Source: Buxus sempervirens | Taxonomy: Eukaryota > Streptophyta > Magnoliopsida > Buxales > Buxaceae | DNA: 64,000 bases | Reading direction: 5' to 3' | Assembly: GCA_947561395.2 (NCBI GenBank) | Contig: OX387190.1 | Span: 17,230,858-17,294,857, forward strand | Shown here: one piece after another, positions 11,585 to 20,832 of the stretch | Layout: each line of letters opens with the position of its first letter | Numbering within the stretch: the stretch's first letter is position 1 | Position numbers and translations under genes: made by a program | The notes under the pieces: generated by a model | Seen by the model: the letters and a program-made list of their open reading frames with translations, nothing else | Told to the model about the DNA's origin: nothing | The model's database searches: none

Positions 11585-12440
11585 CAAATAAAAAAAATAA
11601 TGAAAACCTTGGTTGGTTATTTTTATCAATCAAATCAAAAAAAGTGGGACACTTGGAAGCCCTAGAATATTCCATGAAAACCTTGGTTGGTTATTTTTAT
11701 CAATCAAATCAAAAAAAAATGAAAACCTTGGTTGGTTATTTTTATCAATCAAATCAAAAAAAAGTGGGACACTTGGAAGCCCTAGAATATTCCATGAAAA
11801 CCTTGGTTGGTTATTTTTATCAATCAAATCAAAAAAAAAATGAAAACCTTTGGTTGGTTATTTTTATCAATCAAATCAAAACATTTGTGGGATACTTGGA
11901 AGCCCTAGAATATTCCAAGACACCTTTGGTTGGTTATTTTTATCAATCAAATCAAAACATTTGTGGGATACTTGGATAGAATATTCCAAGACACCTTTGG
12001 TTGGTTATTTTTATCAATCAAATCAAAACATTTGTGGGATACTTGGAAGCCCTAGAATATTCCAAGACACCTTTGGTTGGTTATTTTTATCAATCAAATC
12101 AAAACATTTGTGGGATACTTGGATAGAATATTCCAAGATACCTTTGGTTGGTTATTTTTATCAATCAAATCAAAACATTTGTGGGATACTTGGAATCCCT
12201 AGAATATTCCAAGACACCTTGGTTGGTTATTTTTATCAATCAAATCAAAAAAAAATTTTGGGACCCTTGGAAGCCCTAGAATATTCCATGAAAACCTTGG
12301 TTGGTTATTTTTATCAATCAAATCAAAAAAAATTGGGACCCTTGGAAGCCCTAGAATATTCCATAAAAACCTTGGTTGGTTATTTTTATCAATCAAATCA
12401 AAAAAAATTATGGGACCCTTGGAAGCCCTAGAATATTCCA
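11585..12440 (+). repeat. Tandem repeat, about 12 copies of a 43-78-bp unit
   Basis: The core GGTTGGTTATTTTTATCAAT plus CAAATCAAAA recurs about every 43-78 bp. Linkers carry GGGAYACTTGGAAGCCCTAG and AATATTCCAWGA. Unit subtypes alternate (CATTTGTGGG or AAAAGTGGGAC linkers), which suggests local duplication of blocks. It is read through as long ORFs only because unit lengths are often multiples of three. There is no protein family here. Confidence 0.9.
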
Positions 12441-12625
12441 ACACAAAATCAAAACAAAAAAAAATCTGGATTGGTGTTCACCTAACCTACTGGTTTACAT
12501 ATATAGGGGTGTGACTCAAGTTAAATGGAAGCTAACATGTTCTATTCATTTTTTTTTCATCAGGTACATTCAACCCAGGTACACTTGCAATCATTGCTCC
12601 AGTAACTAGATCCAAAGCCAGAACA

Positions 12626-13885
12626 ATGAATACTGAAGAGAACCAAGCCCAAGCTACCGTCCCTGCTCAGGACTTTACTCAACTGCAGGAGCAAGTGGCC
12701 GGTCTGGCCAAAATGCTGGGGGACCTACTGGCGGCTCAAGCCCAACAGGCCCAAGCCCCGAACCAGGCATCTACTTCCCATCAGGCACCACCACCTCAGG
12801 CCTACATTCCGCCTCCGGTTCAGCCCATGCCTGAGCCCATTTCTGAACCAGTCCCTGAACCCATTCTGATCAGGGAAAATATGGCGGAGTCTGAGAAAGA
12901 GCTGGAGAAAGAAAAGGCCCGAGATGAGATGGAAAAGAAGATGCTGCTCAGGATAGAGAGGATCCAGGCAGAGCTGAAGGAAGTGAAGGGGGGAGGCAGC
13001 CATGCAGGCACCACCTTCGAAGACCTGTTCATGTACCCAGACGTCTGTCTACCGGCTAAGTTCAGGTGCCCAGACTTCGATAAATTTGATGGCACGGGCT
13101 GCCCATTGAGCCATCTCAAATTATACTGCGGGGCCCTGTGCCAGTTTGGCCGGGATGATGGCATACTGATCCAGCTCTTCCAGAGGAGTCTGACCGGGTC
13201 AGCCCTTCGGTGGTTCGCTACAGTGGACCATGGAAGGATTAGAAGGTGGAAGGACTTGGCCGATGCTTTCTTGGACCAGTACAAGTTCAACTCGGAGATC
13301 GTGCCAGACCGGTACGACATGATGAGGATGACCAAGGGGAAAGATGAACCGGTACGGCAGTACGCCAAGAGATGGAGAGAGGCCGCCTCCCAGGTCAGGC
13401 CACCTATGCAAGAGCCGGATATGATCTCCACATTTATGGGCACACTGGGCCAACCCTTTTACAACCATCTGGTGGGTCAGATCACCACCAACTTTGCAGC
13501 CCTGGTACAGGTAGCGGACCGGATCGAGGAAGGGGTCAGGTCAGGACGGCTGATAGACTACTCCACTCTGACTGGGCAGTCTGAGTCCTCGGCCTCCATG
13601 GCCCAGAAGAAAGGGGCCGGATTCAAAAAGACGGGGGCCCGAAAAGAAGGGGAGGTGAACCTGGTCCAGGCTCCTCCAGCCAAGAAGCCACTGCACGTCA
13701 ACATCTCGGCACCCCAACAGGCCCAGCAGGCCCAGCAGTCGTACCAGACCCCGCTGAATGTCAACTTCTCTCCTTCCGTGCCAGCTAACACAAGGAGGAG
13801 CGGGATGCCTGGTTCGCAGCAAGAAAGAACCGGGTTTTCACCCCTCTACCCATATCGCTGTCCCAACTACTGCCAACCCTGCTGA
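12626..13885 (+). CDS. gag: Gag polyprotein of Tat element (frameshifted at C-terminus)
   Basis: The 419-codon ORF has an N-terminal Q/A/P-rich segment (residues 35-85), a charged helical stretch (90-120) and then the retrotransposon gag core from about residue 135 to 320. Recognisable core motifs are FRCPDFDKFDG, SLTGSALRWF, WKDLADAFLDQYKFN and VRQYAKRWREAASQ. The protein forms the virus-like particle shell. Family resemblance breaks off near residue 390. From about 13790 the expected continuation (ERDAWFAARKNRVFTPLP) is in the next frame, so the last 30 residues are a frameshift artefact. The start at 12626 is the first in-frame ATG and follows a non-coding leader. A programmed shift cannot be excluded, but no classic slippery site was seen. 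Confidence 0.9.
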   Translation: MNTEENQAQATVPAQDFTQLQEQVAGLAKMLGDLLAAQAQQAQAPNQASTSHQAPPPQAYIPPPVQPMPEPISEPVPEPILIRENMAESEKELEKEKARDEMEKKMLLRIERIQAELKEVKGGGSHAGTTFEDLFMYPDVCLPAKFRCPDFDKFDGTGCPLSHLKLYCGALCQFGRDDGILIQLFQRSLTGSALRWFATVDHGRIRRWKDLADAFLDQYKFNSEIVPDRYDMMRMTKGKDEPVRQYAKRWREAASQVRPPMQEPDMISTFMGTLGQPFYNHLVGQITTNFAALVQVADRIEEGVRSGRLIDYSTLTGQSESSASMAQKKGAGFKKTGARKEGEVNLVQAPPAKKPLHVNISAPQQAQQAQQSYQTPLNVNFSPSVPANTRRSGMPGSQQERTGFSPLYPYRCPNYCQPC

Positions 13886-13896
13886 AAGGGGAGTAC

Positions 13897-16320
13897 TTGA
13901 CTCTAAAGGAGCCTAACCCAAATGCCCCGAAGGGGAGAAGTTTTGACACATCAGTCACCTGTGATTTCCACATGGGTGCACCGGGGCATTCTACAGATAC
14001 CTGCTGGGTATTGAAGCATGCGGTCCAGGACCTGTTGGACCAGAAGGCGTTGGTCTTTAACACTGCTGCACCCGCCCCGTCGGGAAATGATATTGGGCAG
14101 AACCCTCTGCCGTACCACAATGGGGCAGGCCCATCCAACTCCATCACTGCCATATCCACCACAAGAAGGGCCTTTGACCCATCTCAGCTCATAGCACCTG
14201 TGGGGACTACAGTCCAGGTCCGATTCTTCCCAGAAGAGGACGAAGAGGAGATCAACATGGTCTCCCAAAAAAACAATCTTGCTGCTGAGGACATAAGCTC
14301 CTCCTTAAATCGGGTCTCTTCTCTGATGGCCCAGATAAATACTGCAAGGCCCCCATTGGTCTTCAATTGCAGTCCATCCACTTGTTCCCCATCCAAGCCG
14401 TCTAAGGCTCCACTGGTCATCAATCTTGACCCCACTACTGCTTCCATCACTTCTTCTGTCCCCACCAAATCCAAACTTCAACACCTGGTTGTAAATGTGC
14501 AGCCAGCCCATACTATCCCTAAACCGGCCCATACATCCCGGTCCAAACTCCAGCCATTAGTGGTTAACATCCCTAAATTAGCCTATTCAGAGGCCGCTGT
14601 ACCATGGAACTACAGCGAGGGAACCACGGCTACGGTTCCAATGGTCAGGAACCAGAACCAGGAGGAGGTGAACCTCATGACGAGGTCGGGGAGATGTGCA
14701 GGTGGTGAAGAGAAGGAGAAAGAGACAGAAGTAGAAAAAGAAAAAACAGAAAAAGAAAATGAAGAAAAAAGAAAACAGAAAGGAAAAAATAAAGTAGGAG
14801 AAGACACCCCCCAGGGTGCAGAAAATGAGGCAGCAGACCTCATAAAAATAATAAAGAAAAGTGAATTCAATCTTGTGGACCAGCTAAACAAGGTCCCGGC
14901 CCAGATTTCAATACTGGGCCTTTTGCTGAATTCTGAAAAGCATAGGGATGCATTGTTAAGGGTGCTACAAAGTGCACACGTATCCCAGACTATTGATCCG
15001 GACCAGCTTGGTAAAATGGTTGGTCAAATCTTGTCACATAATGTGATAAGTTTCTCAGAGGGTGAGATCAGCCCAGGTGGGTGTTATCATGTGGACCCTT
15101 TGCACATCACTGTGCTTTGTAAGGGCTGCATGGTTGCACGGGTTTTAATTGACAACGGGTCGGCATTAAACGTTTGCCCGTTAATCACTTTTACCAAGCT
15201 GGGCCTGGACCAGTCAAGGATCAAACGGAATGGGCGGATAGTGAGGGCTTTCGATAGCTCCAAGACCCACTCCCTAGGGGAGATTGAACTGCCAGTCACA
15301 ATTGGGCCGAATATCTTTAACATCACATTTGAAGTGATGGATATACCCGCAGCCTTCAATCTGCTCCTAGGAAGGCCGTGGATACATTCGGCTAGGGCAA
15401 TACCATCCACGCTCCACCAAAGGGTGAAATATGTAAGAGGGCAAAGGGTGATAACAGTCCTAGCCGAAAACTTGGTGCCACCCATTGTGTCATCTGATGT
15501 ACCATTAATCAATGTGGACTTGACTGTCGACAAGATTGCATTCCACTCATTTCAATTTGAGGCGGTAAATTACATACCTGGGGGGTGTGAGAAAAAGAAA
15601 GAAAAGGGGACCACTGCAGAAAGGATGGTCAAGAAAGTGATGGAGAAATACCACTTTCACCCAGGGAAAGGCCTGGGGATCAATCTGCAGGGGATGGTGG
15701 AGCCAATCATGGCTAAGAAACTGATCCCCAAGGTAGGGTTGGGCTTCAAGCCCAGAGGTTGGAGAAGAATGAAATATGAAGAAGGGGAAAGCAGAAGCAG
15801 AGGAAAACTCCCGCATCTGAGGGTGAATTTCCCTAAACCCGCTTATATAATCCAAATTTCTCCTCCCATGGACCAGTCCAAGCCTCCATACCACAACCTT
15901 AACCCATTTCAAAAGCCTCTTGTTTCGGCCCTCCAATCCTATAACCCTTCTCCAATACTGGGAGCAGCAGATGGGCCTGGACCACAGCCCGAGCAGCAGT
16001 CAGACTATTCTGAAGATGTTGGGGCATTCTTCGCCATGACTGAGGGCGAAAAGACAGGGGCAGACATGGAACTACCATTCATTGACTGGGCCGCAGTAAA
16101 GGTTCCAGACAAGGTCATTTCTGGATTGGGCCCCGCAGCAGAAAAGGGTAGTACCCACCCGGTGATGATGGCATCGGATGCTGGGCTTGAAGAGCAGGCT
16201 TTCCCTATTTCCCCTGCTCCCAAAAATTTTGTACTAAACAATTGGGAGGAAACTCCCCTTACCTTTGAAGCAGCGTTAGTTCGGCAAACTGACGTAGCTT
16301 CCAAAAAAAAACTCCAATAG
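13897..16320 (+). CDS. pro: Gag C-terminal zinc finger, aspartic protease and G-patch region of Tat polyprotein
   Basis: The frame is open and family-like from about 13790. The listed start is only where the ORF becomes separable from gag. A Cys/His finger (C22, H25, H31, C36; CDFHMGAPGHSTDTC) belongs to gag. Residues 260-310 are a Lys/Glu-rich linker. The protease core has VLIDNGSALNVCP at about residue 416-428 (DNG in place of DSG/DTG, common in Tat), followed by FNLLLGRPWIH. A G-patch-like motif (FHPGKGLG) lies at about 585-595. The ORF closes at 16320 just after an A9 run (16303-16311). The following ORF continues the polyprotein in another frame, so a one-base slip in the A-run probably broke it. 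Confidence 0.88.
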   Translation: MTLKEPNPNAPKGRSFDTSVTCDFHMGAPGHSTDTCWVLKHAVQDLLDQKALVFNTAAPAPSGNDIGQNPLPYHNGAGPSNSITAISTTRRAFDPSQLIAPVGTTVQVRFFPEEDEEEINMVSQKNNLAAEDISSSLNRVSSLMAQINTARPPLVFNCSPSTCSPSKPSKAPLVINLDPTTASITSSVPTKSKLQHLVVNVQPAHTIPKPAHTSRSKLQPLVVNIPKLAYSEAAVPWNYSEGTTATVPMVRNQNQEEVNLMTRSGRCAGGEEKEKETEVEKEKTEKENEEKRKQKGKNKVGEDTPQGAENEAADLIKIIKKSEFNLVDQLNKVPAQISILGLLLNSEKHRDALLRVLQSAHVSQTIDPDQLGKMVGQILSHNVISFSEGEISPGGCYHVDPLHITVLCKGCMVARVLIDNGSALNVCPLITFTKLGLDQSRIKRNGRIVRAFDSSKTHSLGEIELPVTIGPNIFNITFEVMDIPAAFNLLLGRPWIHSARAIPSTLHQRVKYVRGQRVITVLAENLVPPIVSSDVPLINVDLTVDKIAFHSFQFEAVNYIPGGCEKKKEKGTTAERMVKKVMEKYHFHPGKGLGINLQGMVEPIMAKKLIPKVGLGFKPRGWRRMKYEEGESRSRGKLPHLRVNFPKPAYIIQISPPMDQSKPPYHNLNPFQKPLVSALQSYNPSPILGAADGPGPQPEQQSDYSEDVGAFFAMTEGEKTGADMELPFIDWAAVKVPDKVISGLGPAAEKGSTHPVMMASDAGLEEQAFPISPAPKNFVLNNWEETPLTFEAALVRQTDVASKKKLQ

Positions 16321-18209
16321 TGGATTGCCATTTCCCTGAAGGTTCTAATGGGCCTTCGTCTTCAGGGGAATTATGTTTAGAAGGCCCACAAAAAACCCAA
16401 AAAGATTTTTCTGTTTTTTCTAGAAAATTTAAATTTTTCAAAAAGGTCCAAACCACTTATGAACCATATAATCAGACCGAATTGGACCAGGTTGAATATG
16501 ACTTCGACCTTGAGCTCGACTTTGATCTCATGGGGGTCGAAGAAGAGACCGAGGTCGAAGAAGAAGACGTTCCAAAAGAAATTGAATACCAATTGGAACG
16601 TCATGAAAAGGGGGTCCAACCTAATATTGAGGAGACCATATCCATAAATCTTGGGACCGAAGAGGACCCAAAAATTGTGAAAATCGGGTCATGCTTGTCT
16701 AATGTGCAGAAAATTGAAATGTCACAATTCTTGGCAGATTACAAGGATGTGTTTGCTTGGTCGTATCGGGACATGCCGGGGTTGGACACTGACATGGTGG
16801 TGCATAAGTTGCCGATTTTACCAGGGGTTAAGCCAATCAAGCAGAAGCTGAGAAGATTGAAACCTGAGTGGACTCTGAAGGTCAAGGACGAAGTGGTCAA
16901 GCAGTTCCAAGCTGGATTTCTGGCAGTCTCTACGTACCCAGAGTGGCTCGCGAACATAGTGCCGGTACCGAAGAAGGACGGGAAGGTCCGAATGTGCGTG
17001 GATTATAGAGACTTGAACAGGGCAAGCCCAAAGGACGATTTTCCGCTTCCACACATCGACATTCTGGTCGATAATACTGTGGTACATAGCCTGTTTTCCT
17101 TCATGGATGGGTTCTCAGGATATAATCAGATCAAGATGGCTAAGGAAGATCAAGAGAAAATAGCATTTATCACACCGTGGGGCACATTCCACTATACAGT
17201 CATGCCGTTTGGGCTTAAAAACGCTGGGGCGACATACCAGCGGGCCATGACAGCATTATTCCATGACATGATCCATAAGGAGATGGAGGTCTATGTGGAC
17301 GATATGATTGCCAAATCCTGCAGAGAGGAGGACCACTTGATCAATCTGAAGAAAGTGTTTGATCGGCTCAGGAAGTACAGTCTACGGCTTAACTCGGCTA
17401 AATGCGTCTTTGGGGCTACATCAGGGAAGTTACTGGGGTTTATAGTGAGCCGAAGAGGAATTGAAATTGACCCGGCTAAAGCCAAGGCCATAATTGAAAT
17501 GCCAGCACCCAGAACCGAGAAGGAGGTCAGGGGGTTTCTTGGAAGAATTCAATACATAAGCCGGTTCATAGCACAGCTCACTGCTATCTGTGAACCAATT
17601 TTCAAACTTCTAAGGAAAGATAACCCTACGGTCTGGAATGAGGACTGCCAGCAGGCATTTGATACAATAAAGAGGTATTTACTGAACCCACCGGTACTAG
17701 TGCCACCAACTCCAGGAAGACCACTGATCCTGTACTTGTCAGTGTTGGAAACGTCAATGGGATGTGTCTTGGGGCAGCATGATGAGACTGGTAGAAAAGA
17801 AAGGGCCATTTACTATCTGAGTAAAAAATTCACGGAATATGAAGCCAAGTATTCACCATTGGAAAAGACTTGCTGTGCTCTAGTGTGGGCAACTCAGAGG
17901 CTAAGGCATTACTTCCTTAGTCACTCCACACTATTGATATCCCGGATGGACCCGCTGAAATATTTATTTGAGAAACCGGCACTGACTGGCAGGACGGCAA
18001 AGTGGCAACTGCTACTGTCCGAATTTGACCTCATATACATCACCCAGAAGGCGATCAAGGGTCAAGCCATAGCTGATCACCTGGCTGCACATCCTTTGCC
18101 AAAATATCAACCCTTGAAGACCAACTTCCCAGATGAGCAATTCTGTACACTGAAGAGGAGGAAAATGAGAGTTCTTGGTAGATGTTCTTTGATGGGGCCG
18201 CCAATATGA
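16320..18209 (+). CDS. pol: Reverse transcriptase and first RNase H of Tat polyprotein
   Basis: Residues about 130-165 carry the conserved DVFAWSYRDMPGLD motif. The RT fingers/palm run through residues about 180-400, with MCVDYRDLN, the first catalytic Asp in FMDGFSGYNQ (D263) and the catalytic YVDD at 325-328. The connection and first RNase H follow (VLGQHDETGRKERAIYYLSKK). In Tat elements this first RNase H is usually degenerate. The true frame is lost near 18140 and the ORF ends in 20-odd unrelated residues overlapping the next ORF. RT copies the genomic RNA into DNA inside the particle. Catalytic residues look intact, but the flanking frameshifts should prevent a full polyprotein. Confidence 0.93.
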   Translation: MDCHFPEGSNGPSSSGELCLEGPQKTQKDFSVFSRKFKFFKKVQTTYEPYNQTELDQVEYDFDLELDFDLMGVEEETEVEEEDVPKEIEYQLERHEKGVQPNIEETISINLGTEEDPKIVKIGSCLSNVQKIEMSQFLADYKDVFAWSYRDMPGLDTDMVVHKLPILPGVKPIKQKLRRLKPEWTLKVKDEVVKQFQAGFLAVSTYPEWLANIVPVPKKDGKVRMCVDYRDLNRASPKDDFPLPHIDILVDNTVVHSLFSFMDGFSGYNQIKMAKEDQEKIAFITPWGTFHYTVMPFGLKNAGATYQRAMTALFHDMIHKEMEVYVDDMIAKSCREEDHLINLKKVFDRLRKYSLRLNSAKCVFGATSGKLLGFIVSRRGIEIDPAKAKAIIEMPAPRTEKEVRGFLGRIQYISRFIAQLTAICEPIFKLLRKDNPTVWNEDCQQAFDTIKRYLLNPPVLVPPTPGRPLILYLSVLETSMGCVLGQHDETGRKERAIYYLSKKFTEYEAKYSPLEKTCCALVWATQRLRHYFLSHSTLLISRMDPLKYLFEKPALTGRTAKWQLLLSEFDLIYITQKAIKGQAIADHLAAHPLPKYQPLKTNFPDEQFCTLKRRKMRVLGRCSLMGPPI

Positions 18210-19906
18210 ATGGGAACGGAATAGGGGCAGTCTTGGTTAAACCAGATGGTTCACATATCCCAATTGTAGTAAAGCTGAGATTCCGGTGCACCAATAACAT
18301 AGCAGAATATGAGGCATGCATAATTGGATTGCAAGCAGCCATGGATCATGGAGTAGAGGAACTTGACGTATACGGGGATTCGAGTCTTATCATCTTCCAA
18401 ACAACTGGTGAGTGGAAAACCAAGGATCACAAATTGATCCCCTATCACCAGTATTTGGAAGAAATAAGCACAAATTTCACTCGAATTTCCTTCAACTATA
18501 TGCCAAGGGCCAAGAATCAGTTTGCGGATGCTCTAGCAACCTTGGCTTCAATGGTCAGCATACCAGAAGGAGTAGACATCAGACCACTGGAAATTGAGGT
18601 CCGAGATGAACCGGCTTACTATCTCGTTCTAGAGGGAGCACCAGAAGAAGAAGCACCATGGTTTCAAGATATCAAAAATTTCTTGAACAGTCGGAGTCTA
18701 CCAGAAAATGCCACTGCTACTGAGAAGAGGACAATACAGAGATTGGCTGGTCAATTTCTGCTAAGTGGTGGACATGTGTACAAGAGATCACATAACGACA
18801 TTCTGCTCAGATGTGTTGCCAAGGCTGAATCGGAAAGGCTGATTGAGACTGTACATGGAGGAGTCTGTGGGCCCCATATGAGTGGGCACATGCTGGCTAA
18901 GAAGATCCTGAGGCTGGGATACTACTGGACAACCATGGAGCATGATTGCTGTATACATGTCAGGAGGTGCCATCAATGCCAAATCTATGCAGATAATAAG
19001 CATGCACCCCCAGGTGAGCTGCACAACATGACATCACCCTGGCCCTTCTCTATGTGGGGCATAGATGTCATCGGCATGATCTCCCCCAAGGCATCGAACG
19101 GTCACAGATTCATCCTGGTGGCGATTGACTACTTCACTAAGTGGGTGGAAGCAGCATCATATGCAAATATCACAAGCAACCATGTTATCAAATTTTTGAA
19201 GCACAACATTATTTGTCGCTATGGACTGCCAAGTGCCATAGTATCAGACAATGCTTCAAATATCAAGAACAAGGACATGAAGAAAATGTGTGAGCAGTTT
19301 CAGATCACCCATCATAAGTCAGCTCCGTACAGGCCAAAGATGAATGGGGCAGTAGAAGCAGCAAACAAGAACATAAAAAAAATCATTCAGAAGATGGTAG
19401 TGAGTTACAAAGATTGGCATGAAATGCTACCACTTGCTCTACATGCCTACAGAACCTCGATCCAGACTTCAACTGGAGCAACCCCGTACTCCCTAGTCTA
19501 TGGGATGGAAGCAGTCTTGCCCGTGGAAGTAGAGATCCCCTCACTCCGAGTGCTTATGGAAGCAGAACTAGAAAAAGCCGAATGGGTCCAGTCAAGACAT
19601 GATCAACTTAACCTGATAGAAGAAAAACGGTTGAAAGTGCTTTGCCATGGACAGTTGTACCAGAAGAGAATGGCCCGGGCTTACAATAAGAAAGTGAGGC
19701 CCAGAACTTTCCAAGAAGGAAACTTAGTGCTAAAGAAAATTCTACCATTTTTGGAAGACCCTCGTGGCAAGTTCAAGCCCAATTGGGAAGGCCCATATGT
19801 CGTCAAGAAAGTCCTATCAGGGGGAGCACTCATCTTAGCAGAAATGGATGGGTCAGATTTTCCTGAGACAATTAACTCTGATGCGGTAAAAAGGTATTTT
19901 CCTTGA
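18182..19906 (+). CDS. pol: Archaeal-type RNase H and integrase of Tat polyprotein
   Basis: The 574-codon ORF starts inside the second RNase H. Acidic residues are D4 (FFDGA), E42 (AEYEA), D66 (YGDSS) and D116 (NQFADALA). This extra RNase H after the first is a hallmark of Tat. The integrase zinc-binding region has HGGVCGPHMSGH and CHQCQIY. The catalytic Asp-Asp-Glu triad is in WGIDVIG, IVSDNAS and MNGAVEAANK. The C-terminus ends with the family motif SDAVKRYFP. A TAG at 18178-18180, just before the ATG, replaces a codon where the family usually continues. Together with the frameshift near 18140 this cuts it off from RT. Confidence 0.93.
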   Translation: MFFDGAANMNGNGIGAVLVKPDGSHIPIVVKLRFRCTNNIAEYEACIIGLQAAMDHGVEELDVYGDSSLIIFQTTGEWKTKDHKLIPYHQYLEEISTNFTRISFNYMPRAKNQFADALATLASMVSIPEGVDIRPLEIEVRDEPAYYLVLEGAPEEEAPWFQDIKNFLNSRSLPENATATEKRTIQRLAGQFLLSGGHVYKRSHNDILLRCVAKAESERLIETVHGGVCGPHMSGHMLAKKILRLGYYWTTMEHDCCIHVRRCHQCQIYADNKHAPPGELHNMTSPWPFSMWGIDVIGMISPKASNGHRFILVAIDYFTKWVEAASYANITSNHVIKFLKHNIICRYGLPSAIVSDNASNIKNKDMKKMCEQFQITHHKSAPYRPKMNGAVEAANKNIKKIIQKMVVSYKDWHEMLPLALHAYRTSIQTSTGATPYSLVYGMEAVLPVEVEIPSLRVLMEAELEKAEWVQSRHDQLNLIEEKRLKVLCHGQLYQKRMARAYNKKVRPRTFQEGNLVLKKILPFLEDPRGKFKPNWEGPYVVKKVLSGGALILAEMDGSDFPETINSDAVKRYFP

Positions 19907-20832
19907 GTGAATATTTCTAGGAAATGATCCGAGGCCATTTTTCTTTATTTCCTTCAAAAATTTTAATCCCTAGTCTAGCCAAGTTGAGCCGGTTCGTTTC
20001 TTTGATAAACCCAAATCGGATTTACAGTCTTAAACTGGGGCAAAGCCAATTGGGGCAAAGTAAGGAAAGAAAAAGAAAAAGAGAGGAAAAGCAATGGAAA
20101 TGGCAAATGAAAGCCAAGTGTGAAAAGAAAAAAAATGCAAAAAATGCAATTTGGGGAAAAAGGGTTAAATTCATCATGACTGTAAGTCCGGTTGACCTAT
20201 TTCCACACTTGAAAATTTTTTGGGCCTTTAATACCCTTTCTTTCATAAACTGAGCCTAGCCTTTATTTCGTCCTATTTTTAAGCCCTCGGTGATCTTAGC
20301 TTGTTCATTTAAATATCAGAGTAAGATGGGTGATGACGGAATTCAGAAGCCGGCCCTAGTGAAAACCGTAACTGGCGCTAGGGGCAATATTGGCAAAAAA
20401 AAAATGAAAGAAAATCAGAGGTTGAGTTGATCATGGGGATCCGAGCTTCAAGCAAAGTTGGCATGAGCAGAATGGGGCAGTTTTGGCATTTGGGGATGAC
20501 TCTAAAGGTCCTAATATGGACGGTTCTGATCCCTCAGTATTTTGTGGACTACCCTTTTCATTATTTAACCTGGTTCTAATTCCTTTAATTATAGGTGATT
20601 AAGTGCATGGACCAAATTTCAAAAAAAATACAAAAAAAAATATAAAAAGGAAAAATTATACTTTGGCCAGTGATGAGAAATCAAATACTTTTCATAAAAC
20701 CTTTGTTTTTACAAGCATCTGAGCATTCTGAGGCCAATAATATAAAAACTTTATTTTGAATTAAATCCTTTGTATTTCCACTATTGGAGTTCAATTTTGT
20801 ACAAAGGTATGAAAAATGTGCAGGAAATAAAG
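19907..20832 (+). other. Non-coding spacer between integrase and antisense gene
   Basis: This is the 3' untranslated region of pol, with Lys-codon-like A-rich stretches (20055-20150) and imperfect GGGGCAAAG repeats near 20036-20061. On the opposite strand it would hold the 3' UTR of the 528-codon antisense gene. No coding signal was seen. Confidence 0.6.

Larger units (their letters stand above)
9786..12625 (+). other. Long 5' leader of Tat element
   Basis: This 2.8-kb non-coding leader has no credible ORF. Several diverged copies of a word around TCAAGCATG and TTTTACCTCATG-like text occur at 10090-10400. It holds a dyad cluster (11189-11288), a poly-A-rich stretch (11395-11460) and a dozen tandem repeats (11585-12440). 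An ATATATAGGGG TATA-like word at 12498 lies 130 bp before gag. Whether it is used is unknown. Confidence 0.7.

Noticed and set aside
11572..12444. Long repetitive ORFs on both strands (LVGYFYQSNQ repeats)
   Set aside because: These are artefacts of tandem repeats whose unit lengths are often multiples of three. No start context and no homology to known domains.
12820..13822. Minus-strand ORFs opposite gag (up to 207 codons)
   Set aside because: Shadow frames of gag with no family resemblance. Similar shadows lie opposite protease and RT.
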